From: Bolinopsis microptera
Lineage: Eukaryota; Ctenophora; Tentaculata; Lobata; Bolinopsidae
Direction: 5' to 3'
DNA: 64,000 nt
NCBI RefSeq assembly: GCF_026151205.1
Contig: NW_026971773.1
Coordinates: 1 to 64,000, forward strand
In this document: piece after piece, positions 35,901 through 47,900 of the stretch
How positions within the stretch are numbered: position 1 is the stretch's first letter
Layout: each line of letters starts with the position of its first letter
Program-made: the position numbers and the translations under genes
The notes under the pieces: generated by a model
Seen by the model: the letters and a program-made list of their open reading frames with translations, nothing else
Database searches by the model: none
Told to the model about the DNA's origin: nothing

Positions 35901-38900
35901 CTAAAGGTAAGGATGCAGCTGTTATCTTTGAAAGAACGGACAATGTGGTGCACTTTCAAGGTTCCTGGAACTGGTCTTGCTTTCCTTCTGCACTCCTCTT
36001 CCATACCTGAGGCTAGATCTCCAACATACACGACATTGATTGACTTGAGAAGACTGTCAGCATAGGTTGCAAACTCCTTTGGTGTATTTATGACAATAAA
36101 AAAATTCGTTACGGAGTGACAATGTCCCTTGAATTTGTCACTCCGTAACACAGCGTTACGGAGTGACCAAAGTTTGGCTCATCATATCTCCTCTTAAATT
36201 ATAATGTTATCAATCGAAAATGTTGGAAAATCTTAGTGTAAGGTCACTGAGATACTTCAGAAAATATGGAATGGAATAGGCGTGTAGTTAAGAGAATAGA
36301 TAACTTTTTTACACTTTTTTGTTACGGAGTGACAAAATTTTTAAAACCACATTTTCCCCATGTTAGCTCTTTCTCCTTGATTGGGCTTTATATCAGTCTG
36401 TAAAAATGAAATCTCATATACTAACACACAAAATTTGGGTTTAGTTCAAGCAAAGGCCTAATCTAGAGACGTTATGAAGTAGAGCACACTTTTGAGGATT
36501 GTTTTAGTGTCGATGATAGAATGAGCTATTTTTGCATGATAGAGTAGATTGATGTCTCCAATATTGCAGATTTTCAAAGTATAAAGTTCAAACATTCTAA
36601 AATTTCCAAAATTGGATTGATAAAAGCATTTTTAAAATTTCCTCCAAGTGGAACCAGTTTTGAAATATGCCCTTACTTGCAATAATTACAACACTCAATT
36701 AAAGATATCTCGGCTTCTGATCGGAGTTCGGTGCTTAGCCTGGGCATGAAGATATTTAGAATTAGAGCAGTACTAAGGGGAGTAGAGGTTCTACCTGATG
36801 TCTGAGTACTCTATTCAATGCGAAGCTTTGATCATTTTAATGTCCAAGATTAACACTCAACTCCAACCAGAAGCGGAAATATCTTAGTATTTCATTATGA
36901 AATGCTGTTATCACGAATGCATAAACTACTAATACTACTACTACTATGTCAGAACTAAGTCCGATCTACGCCAGATAACCCCCTCCATATATCCCTGTCC
37001 CGCATCAGGGTTCGCAGTTCCTCTTTAGAGTTTGTCCCAACTACCTTCAGTAACATAGACAAGTAGCTTTGTCTTGGTCACGTAAAGGTTATGGTCTATT
37101 AACTCATCAACCTGATACCAGAGGACTTTGAGATCACTACTCAATGTGATAGTTCTGAACATAATAAGCATGTTAATGGCCAAATTCAGCTTCGAACAAG
37201 GCCTGACCGAGGCCGAGGAAAAATCGCTATTCCTCGGTAAAACCGAGGCCAAAAACTCGGTCGACCCTTCGCTTCGAACTCCGATCAGAAACCGAGTTAT
37301 ATTGATTTTAAGTGCTATAATTGCTACTGGCGAGAGCGTTAAAATAGGTTTTGGCCTAATACCTCAACAACCTGATGTCTGGGGACTGAAACCACGTTCT
37401 ACCCCACTCCATATGATAATTCTTACCATTTTGATGCCCGAGTTTAGCTCCTAACTCCAATCAGAAGCTGAGTAATTTTAATTTTAAGCGCTGCAATTGC
37501 TACTTGCAAGAGCGTAAAAATAGGTTTTGGCCAAAAAACTCAACAACCTGATCTTTGAGGACTTTGAAATTATGCTCTACTTAAACTGATGATTTTGAAC
37601 AAGTTAATGCCCCGGATAAGCACCTAGCTCAATCAGAAGCCGAGATATCTTGTATTTAGTGTGCAAATTATGACTCGCGAGAGAAAAAAGGGTGTGGTCA
37701 TATAACTCAACAACCTGATGTCTAGTGACTTTAGAAATATGCTCTACCCCCCTAAATGTGATAATTCTGAACAACTGTAAAGCCAAGTTGAGCTTTTAAT
37801 TCCAATTAGAAGCGGAGTTATTTTGATTTTAAAGTCGCAAAAGTGCCAAAAAAGGGCGTGGTCAATTGCGCAAAACTGCACCATAGTAACAATTTCTACC
37901 CAGGCCAAATTTGTTTCTGATGGGTCACTTGAGCTATTCCATGTCTCAAACCCTGGGCCGGAAGTTATATAGACGGGAATGTCTTCAGATCCATATGAGT
38001 ATTTGGGAATTCTTGGCGCTCGATTGTAAATATGGGCGTGGTTATCTTATCTGGGAGTGGTCTGAATGTCAAATAGATATCACCAATCGATTTCTTGGGT
38101 CAAAAAACATAGGTCTCAACACCCAACTTGCCCAAAAAAATTGCTTACATTTTTGGGAATTTTGATGCTCGATTGTAAATATTGGCGTGGTTATCTTATC
38201 TGGGAGTGGTCTGAATGTCAAATAGATATCACCAATCGATTTCTTGGGTCAAAAAACATTAGTTTTGATACCCTACTTGCTTTGATTGAGCAAATATGAA
38301 TTTATATTAGGAAAAGGTAAGATTTTCCCACGATCATATAAAAGGGCGTGGCCACAGACATGGTGGACACATAACTTTTTGTCTACCCACATTTTTTTTG
38401 ATCTATAGACCCCAATAAACCCAAATAACATCACAAACCTCGTATACTCAAAACATTGTGCGGCTTTTCAGTCAGATACAGGATTCATTATTTGTTAGAA
38501 ACAGCTGAGGCATGAAAATATTTAACAAATTTAACCGTGCAAAATTTTAAACGTACAAGTGCGTACGTTTATTGCTTCTATGAGTACAATTTTATTGCCT
38601 TTATTAAATATAGGACAGTGGAATTATACATGAATTGATGTTAACATTATAAACTATTCATGCAACACTCAGTAGTACAATACTTTACTCCATCAGGAGG
38701 TAAGATAAAGTGGAGATCTGACGGTAGATGTGGTATATACTATCCCCTCCCTGATAACAGTCTTGCTGAGTGTGACCCTGATGGGGAGAACCCGTGTTGT
38801 AGTTACGAGTATTATGGTAGGTGTGGTAACTCGGCTGAGTACTGCTCTTGTCCTGACTGTGTAGACTACAGAGTTATATATAGGGACTGGAGAGAATCAG

Positions 38901-41900
38901 GAGGTAAGAGAAAGTGGAGGTATGACGGTGGATGTGGTAGTGATTATCAACTCCCTGATAACAGTCCTGCTGAGTGTGACCCTGATGGGGAGAACCCGTG
39001 TTGTAATGACTGGTATGGTGTGTGTGGTAACACGGCTGGGCACTGCTCTTGTTCTGATTGTGTAAACTACACCTTTGTAAGGGAGTGGAGAGAATCAGGT
39101 GGTAAGATAAAGTGGAGGTATGACGGTAGATGTGGTAGTGATTATCAACTCCCTGATAACAGTCTTGCTGAGTGTGACCCTGATGGGGAGAACCCGTGTT
39201 GTGGTGGCGTTTGGGGTAATGTGTGTGGTAACACGGCTGATCACTGCTCTTGTTCTGATTGTGTAAACTACACCTTTGTAAGGGAGTGGAGAGAATCAGG
39301 TGGTAAGATAAAGTGGAGGTATGACGGTAGATGTGGTAGTTGGGATCCCCTCCCTGATGGCAGTCCTGCTGAGTGTGACCCTGATGGGGAGAACCCGTGT
39401 TGTAATGGCTGGTGGTGTGGTAACACAGCTGGGCACTGCTCTTGTTCTGACTGCGTTGACTACAGAGTTATATATAGGGACTGGAGAGAATCAGGAGGTA
39501 AGAGAAAGTGGAGGTATGACGGTAGATGTGGTAGTAGGCATCGCCTCCCTGATAACAGTCCTGCTGAGTGTGACCCTGATGGGGAGAACCCGTGTTGTGG
39601 CTATTATGATGATGTGTGTGGTAACACGGCTAAGTACTGCTCTTGTCGTCGCTGTGTAGACTACAGTGTCATATATAGGGACTGGAGAGAATCAGGAGGT
39701 AAGAGAAAGTGGAGATATGACGGTGGATGTGGTAGTGATTATCCCCTCCCTGATAACAGTCCTGGTGAGTGTAACCCTGACGGGGAGGACCCGTGTTGTG
39801 GTGATAATGGATGGTGTGGTAACACGGCTTATTACTGTTCTTGTCCTGACTGTGTAGACTACAGTATAGTAAGCGAACTGAGAAAATCAGGAGAAAATTG
39901 TACAGTAGCAAAAGTAGGCGGGTTTCTGAAAAATGCGTGTTTCAATGATAACAAGAAACGACACTATTTCAAGTGTACCCACTCTGATGACGTGTACTTT
40001 AGACAGAATAGTGGGATGCTTTGGAAGCAGCTTGAGAGTGTTTCTACAGTGTGTGAGAAAGATCCCCACATGTATCAGGCATGTGGGTTAAACACAGAAA
40101 TAACAAACACAGATGTGCTGTGTGGAGGCTTGTTTTGCGATAACAATTATACCAGATGTGATGAGAACTGCAGTGTAGATAAGGATTGTCCCGTATCACA
40201 AATCAATAGCACGCCTGACCCACAAGAGTACACTGTAACTAGTCAAGCTCCTTATTATGATAAATATATTAGTACTGGATTGTACCAAACAACAGAGCTG
40301 ATCTGTAATGATAAATGTGACTCTAGAACCAAGTGTATAGATGAAAGTGATTGTAACGGGTATAAATACGGAGTTAACTGCACAATTACTCACAGATATA
40401 ATGGGAGGAACAAGTATCTTCCTGTACAGAATATATGTGACGGAGGCAGATACTGTGATAAAGGAGAGGATGAACAGGACTGTAATGTAACTGAAACTAC
40501 CCCACACACGTGTACACATTACGGCATTAAAGTGTGGAATAACAAGATTAAAACAGTACCTATATTGAAATATACTAGGTGCTCAGTATTTGATATAAAG
40601 GAGGACATCTATCCATACTGTTTCATCTATTTAGATCAGACTAACTGTTCTGATAGTGAGCGAGTAGGAGGGTATTGTGATATTAATGGGTATAACTCGA
40701 GTGTTTCTAAGTACATGTTGTGTTATGAAAAGGATGAGAAGACTAGTTTACCAGTAAAGTTATGTGACGATAACCTTCAAAACAGCTGTATATCACCGTC
40801 TACTTCCACTGATTGTAGAGTACACAAACACAGGATGTGTGACGGAGTGTGGGATTGTACTGATGGAAGTGACGAACTAAATGACATGTGTGAATACATG
40901 ACGAAGAGATTTCAATGTGTCCGTAGGTTTAACTTTGAAATAAGTATGCATGTCGGAATACCAGTTTCTTGGATAATGGACAATGAGACGGATTGTATGG
41001 ATGGAATGGATGAACAGGTTGAGCTTGGGGGCTTAAGTTTCTGTGGCAATCACGATGACAAAACCTATCGTTTTAAAGAAAGTGATGAAACTTGCAAAAA
41101 CGTCTATCTGTGTCCGAAAGGTGATAAACCATACGTTCAATTCGAACAACTCTGTGATGGAGTGGAGACGTGTGGTGACGGTGCAGAGAATGAGGTTTGT
41201 AGGATCGCTAGAGATTTGCCAACGATCAATAAGACCGCTCTTTATCACAGATCAAGTCGAGATTTATGCGAGGACACTAACTGTGAAGTGAAAGAATTCA
41301 TACGACCCTGGATTGATGTATTCGGAATAACAAAGTCAGAGTTAATCGTTCCGACCTCTAAGGTTAATTGCAGCTATTTGTTTGGTGAATATTACCTGTT
41401 TCTCAGTTGCATGGAGCTATGTCTAGATGCCCCATGTCTTCTAAATAAAAACAGAACATTGTTATACAATTCATGTCCTGGACAATATCCTGATCGAGTA
41501 TATACACTTGCTAACAACTCTTTTCTAACGTTTGTTGAGAACTCAACGAAAGGCCAATATCACCAGGACTATTTTCAATGCAATAACAGTATATGTGTGG
41601 AATACAAGCAAGTGTGTGATCTCATAGATGACTGTGGGGACATGAGTGACGAGTTGAATTGTGCAAATCACATGATTTGTGAAGACACTTTGAACTCAAC
41701 TAAACATCAGTTTATTTCCTTATCGCAGAGATGTGATGGCATATACGATTGCTTTGACCTTTCAGACGAATGCAATACCGATTGTGAGAAAAGAATACTT
41801 GGAAACTGGATACTGCAGGTATTATGCTGGGTCATGGGTGTACTAGCATTGATCTTCAACTCATACACCGTATTCCGTGGGTTGATAACTCTTCATCATA

Positions 41901-44900
41901 GTAGGACTGGAAGTATGTTAACTAATAAGGCAATGGTCAGTCTTATCGGAATAGGGGATCTATTTATCGGATTATACTTAATTATGTTGTCTTTCTATGA
42001 TAGTTTTGTACATGGGAACGGGTTTTGCAGGAATCAAGCCGAATGGTACACCGGAACAGCATGCTCCATATTAGGGGTCATCAGCACAGTTGGATCACAA
42101 GTGTCCCTTTTCGCAATGACAGCTTTAAGTATCATCAGAATGTATAAGCTCACTTTTAAGAAAATGAGTATTCCAGGCCCTGCAAACAGAAGTACTACTA
42201 TCAAACTCGCTTCCCTAGTCACCGGAATTATCGCTGCTTCAATAGCTATAGCTGTTACACCATTGATACCTTCATTAGAGGAATATTTTGTACAAGGAAT
42301 GTACTATGATCCCATCTACAAAGTGTTCATAGGCTTCCCCAACAAAGAGAAACATGTCAATGTTCTTCAAGCTCATTATAATACCACTAACATAACTACG
42401 GATTTAACCTGGAAACAAATCGGTGATAAGGTGGACGGTATGTTCACTCAGGAACATGGACTTTTGAGTAGACGTCCAGTTCATTTTTATGGTAACGACG
42501 GTGTCTGCTTATTCAAGTACTTTGTTCGGAGTGACGATGCAAGAAGAATCAGACAATCGATAGAAAGTAGAGCAGACTTAACTGATCATAAAGGAGATCC
42601 AGTAGTTTGGCTTATGCTTGGTGTCAACTTAGTTTGCTTCATCATCATCACTTTTTGCTACATAGTTATCAATATCCAGACAAGGATTTCTTCACGGAGA
42701 TCAGGACAGCATCATACCCCAGAAAGAGTGAGGGACAATAGGGCTCTACAGAATAAAATTACTCTCATTGTTGCGACTGATTTCCTTTGCTGGGTACCAT
42801 TTATTGTTATAAGCGGTTTGCATAATCTTGGCGTTTTTGATGCAACTAAATGGTATGTTACGTATGCGATGATAGTTCTTCCTCTTAATTCTGTTATCAA
42901 CCCGCTGATATACGAAAAAACTTTAACAGAGTTCCTAGGCAGAAAGTTGGGAGATGTAAAGAGACTTATCAGGCTAAGTATCTCCGCAGTCGTATATTCT
43001 ATTACAAGATTCATTTCGACGATGACTGAAGACATACAGAGCGGGAACAATGATCTGGATGTCATACAGATGGAACATATAAGAGTACAAGAGGATCAGG
43101 AACTTTCAGATCAAGTATTAGCTGAGACAGAAAATCTGTAAGGTGTTTATTGTATGATACTTGCTACTTATATTTTACAGTTCTGACTTCATAGTTCGTG
43201 TATATATGTAACATTTGTATTTAAAATTTAATTGTAATCGATTAATTCAGTTTGCTGCTACCGCGTAGTAAGCCTTTGCGTGTGTATACTTGTACATTAC
43301 TATACAATGTACACCACGGAGGATGATTCACATTTGACCCGATCTCAGAAGAAACTCAAGGATTTCAACTATGAAGAAAAGGAAGATGTAGAGGGCTGTG
43401 CTGATAGATGGTTCACTTCGATGGCAAGACAACTGAAATTAGAAAACTTCGAAATTCGTGGAGATATGGACCAAGAAATACTCATGTCTCCGTCTATCTA
43501 TAAAAGGTATATGGCAAACTGGGTTATGGAAGCAGCAGACCTCGTACGACGGCAGAGTAGTCAGATGAGCGCTATGATGGAAATCGTTGAGTGCCTCAAG
43601 ACGGAAGCACTAGCAGACAAGGAAAAGATGGTCAGGTTGCAGGACCAGTTGCTAGTGCAGAAGGACGAACAACTACAGTTGTTTAAGACGTCAGTTGAAG
43701 AGACAGTACAAACAACGGTGGAGACAGGGATTAAGAGCTACAGTGCCGCTGTACAGAAGAACAGCACAAATGGCGCGGTCTGCAACAGTAAAATTCTGAA
43801 GAATGTAATGAAGAGTGTGGCTGCAGAGGAGGACAGGAGCAAGAATCTGATAGTGTTTGGACTGAAAGAAGAGGATGGAGAACAGCTTCCAGCTCTGGTA
43901 ACCGCAGTATTGGAGGAGATCGGGGAGAAACCTCATTTTGAAGCGACTAGAGTCGGCTGGAAGAGGCCAGGTATCACGGCTATCCGACCAGTCAAGATCA
44001 CCGTCCCAAGCTCAACAGCAGTTCATCAGATTCTGATGAAAACAGGGAGACTGAGGATGGCTGATGCACACAAAGATGTATGGATCTGTCCTGATAGATC
44101 CAGTGAAGAGCGTGCAGCAAGGAAGAACGTGGTAACTGACCTGAAGAAGAAGAGGGCTGAACAGACTCATCTCGACCACTACATCCGTAACGGGAAGGTC
44201 TGTAGCCGGGTTAAGAAGGCACCATGATGACGTAATTCATGTTTCTCGGACACTGATCAGTAGAATATGTACTTGTAGGAGTATTTTAAGAGTTTACGGA
44301 CGTTATCTGTATTTGAGAGACAATTATATTATATAAATACATTATTATTTGATTGTTTCACACTTTTCACGTTTCATAATTTTATTACTAGGTGGAGGTG
44401 ATGTTATTGAGACTTTGGGCGGCCAAAAAACTCCTGTTCTGAAAGTTGTCCTCTGTACTTGTTTCACTGACCCACGCTTTTTAGCATTTATACATTTCGG
44501 CCCATTTTATATGTTTGTTCGAATTGCTGTACATTTGTATACTTGCTATTTTGTAAAAGTTTCAAATCAAATCAATTAATTCTATCTTAAAATATTATGA
44601 TTGTATCTATAGTTTACTCCTCAGCAATGTCTAATACTTACAGAATTACATCCTGATTCGTTTAATCTTTCAAATAACGAATCTAACAGTTGTACATAAT
44701 AATATTGTGAGCGATGTTCAATTTTATACCTGGAATCTGAATTCTGATTTCTTATTTTCAAAGATTTCATTTTCAATTGTACTAATGCGCTAATGATTAG
44801 TTAAAACTATCTAAATTAAATGTCTTAATAGTAACGTTTTACATTAACTTCCTCAATATGATTAAGAAAGTACGACCGAAAATCTAAGGCTAAGACGACA

Positions 44901-47900
44901 CATAGATCACCAGGCCAGATGTCTCACTATCCCACAAACATCGATTGCAATAATTGGTAATAGTAACCATGCAATGCAATGGTAACTTGCAGTAATTGGT
45001 AATACTTTAATAGCATCCGCTGGAGGGGGGGTGAGGCTATGGTTTAAAATGGCATCGATTTGGTCTAACGTCACCCATAGTCAACTGACTAATTGGTTAC
45101 TGGACCAAAATCTGTGAAATTTCGGTTCTAGAAATATCATATTTAAAAATGGGACAGCATTTGGAAATTTTGATGTTTCGTTTTGTAGCGCTTTCCCTGG
45201 GAAGCTTCCTCCGCGCCGGCCGGAATCAAACTTCCAGTACCTCAATTTGGTTTCATGCCAACCATAGTCAACTAACTAAAAACTGTTATTATAATCTATA
45301 ATTCTATAACCTGGAAGAGGGTAGTAGCCTTACTATGTGGTTACTATGTGGTTACTATGTGGTAACTATACGGTTACTATGTGGTAACTATATGGTTACT
45401 ATGTGGTAACTATATGGTTACTATGTGGTTACTATGTGGTCACCATGTGGTTACTATGTGGTTACTATGTGGTTATTAGGTGGTTACTATGTGGTTACTA
45501 TGTGGTTACTATGTGATTATTAGGTGGTTACTATTTGGTTACTATGTGGTAACTATATGGTTACTATGTGGTTACTATGTGGTAACTATATGGTTACTAT
45601 GTGGTAACTATGAACAGTTGAAACAGTACCTCTCGTACTGTGGTTACTATGTGGTTACTATGTGGTAACTATATGGTTACTAGGTGGTTACTATGTGGTT
45701 ACTAGGTGGTTACTATGTCGTTACTATGTGGTTACTAGGTGGTTACTTTGTGGTTACTATGTGGTTATTATGTGGTTACTAGGTGGTTATTATGTGGTTA
45801 CTATGTGGTTATTAGGTGGTTACTATGTGGTTACTATGTGGTTACTAAGTGGTTACTAGGTGGTTACTATGTGGTTACTAGGTGGTTACTATGTGGTTAC
45901 TAGGTGGTTACTATGTCGTTACTATGTGTTTACTATGTGGTTACCATGTGGTTACTATGTGGTTACTATGTGGTTACTATGTGGTTACTATGTGGTTACT
46001 ATGTGGTTACTATGTGGTTACTATGTGGTTACTATGTGGTTACTATGTGGTTACTATGTGGTTACTATGTAGTTACTATGTGGTTACTATGTGGTTACTA
46101 TGTGGTTACTATGTGGTTACTATGTGGTTACTATGTGGTTACTATGTGGTTACTATGTGGTTATTATGTGGTTACTAGGTGGTTATTATGTGGTTACTAT
46201 GTGGTTATTAGGTGGTTACTATGTGGTTACTATGTGGTTACTAAGTGGTTACTAGGTGGTTACTATGTGGTTACTAGGTGGTTACTATGTCGTTACTATG
46301 TGTTTACTATGTGGTTACCATGTGGTTACTATGTGGTTACTATGTGGTTACTATGTGGTTATTATGTGGTTACTAGGTGGTTATTATGTGGTTACTATGT
46401 GGTTACTATGTGGTTACTATGTGGTTACTATGTGGTTACTATGTGGTTACTATGTGGTTACTATGTGGTTAATATGTGGTTACTATGTGGTTACTATGTG
46501 GTTATTATGTGGTTACTAGGTGGTTATTATGTGGTTACTATGTGGTTATTAGGTGGTTACTATGTGGTTACTATGTGGTTACTAAGTGGTTACTAGGTGG
46601 TTACTAGGTGGTTACTATGTCGTTACTATGTGGTTACTATGTGGTTACTAAGTGGTTACTAGGTGGTTACTAGGTGGTTACTATGTGGTTACTATGTTGT
46701 TATTATGTGGTTACTATGTGGTTACTATGTGGTTACTATGTGGTTACCTGGAAGGGGGTAGTAGCCCGCGATGTGTGGAGATGTGCTAGTGAGACCAGGT
46801 CTATCAATATCTTTATACCCCCCGCATCTAGCAACAGCTTCACGTTCTTCTTCGTCTTCAGAAGAGAGTGCATGAATTGCAGAGTCCTGTCTCGCTCCTG
46901 AATAATATGATAAATATAATGAATGAATACTCTATATAAGGTACAGATTTCAATAATTACCAATTGAATGGTATAAATATAATTAAATAAATTGGTGCAG
47001 TACTACTACAGTCTACACCTACTATAATATGTAATGAGTACCTGTCTACAGGTTACCATGGTTACAGTACCTGTCTACAGGTTACCATGGTTACAGTACC
47101 TGTCTACAGGTTACCATGGTTACAGTACCTGTCTACAGGTTACCATGGTTACAGTACCTGTCTACAGGTTACCATGGTTACAGTACCTGTCTACAGGTTA
47201 CCATGGTTACAGTACCTGTCTACAGGTTACCATGGTTACAGTACCTGTCTACAGGTTACCATGGTTACAGTACCTGTCTATCAGAACACTTGTCTAACAT
47301 GTGGACCAGGTAGCGCGTGTCATTGAACGTTCCTATCTCTTCGTAATATCTCTTATAGACCACACCCATCGCCTGTAGTGGTCATGGTTACCAATTACAG
47401 TAGTCATGGTTACCAATTACAGTAGTCATGGTTACCAATTACAGTAGTCATGGTTACCAATTACAGTAGTCATGGTTACCAATTACAGTAGTCATGGTTA
47501 CCAATTACAGTAGTCATGGTTACTAATTACAGTAGTCATGGTTACCAATTACAGTAGTCATGGTTACCAATTACAGTAGTCATGGTTACAAATTACAGTA
47601 GTCATGGTTACCAGTTACAATAGTTACCATCAGTGATTTGAATACTAAAACTGTTAACTACAACAATATACAGTCTTCTATTTGAATATTATAACTATTG
47701 AATACTATTGTAAGCATTAACTAACTAACCTGAAGGCACGTAGTCGTGGTTACTAATAACAGTAGTCGTGGTTACTAACCTGGAGACACATACACCTCAT
47801 CTGTACAGTAGTAGTCAGTAGAAACCGGTGGTAAATGTCGTTGAAGAACTCGTAGGGTTTGTGAATCTTGGAGACCTTATCGTCCTCTTCTAACAGTAGT

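Larger units (their letters stand above)
32288..38479. mobile_element. 6.2-kb foldback DNA element with long inverted arms
   Basis: The ends are inverted copies: GTATCTGACTGAAAAGCC at 32288 and its reverse complement ending at 38479. The arms run about 1.2 kb each (32288-33805 including a nested MITE, against about 37290-38479). The centre (33420-34600 and 36650-36850) holds further direct copies of a roughly 190-bp unit with TTTTGGCCTAATACCTC on one strand and TCTGATTGGAGT. A minus-strand coding remnant lies at 35480-36151, and the motif GTTACGGAGTGAC recurs between 34644 and 36333. It occupies nearly all of receptor intron 2. No target duplication was clear. Confidence 0.78.

Noticed and set aside
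45480-46736. ORFs of [11 protein letters not shown] repeats (also at 14.1-14.7 and 19.4 kb) as membrane or silk-like proteins
   Set aside because: They are frames through the 11-bp minisatellite. The repeat begins at a splice donor and is read on the strand opposite to the gene.
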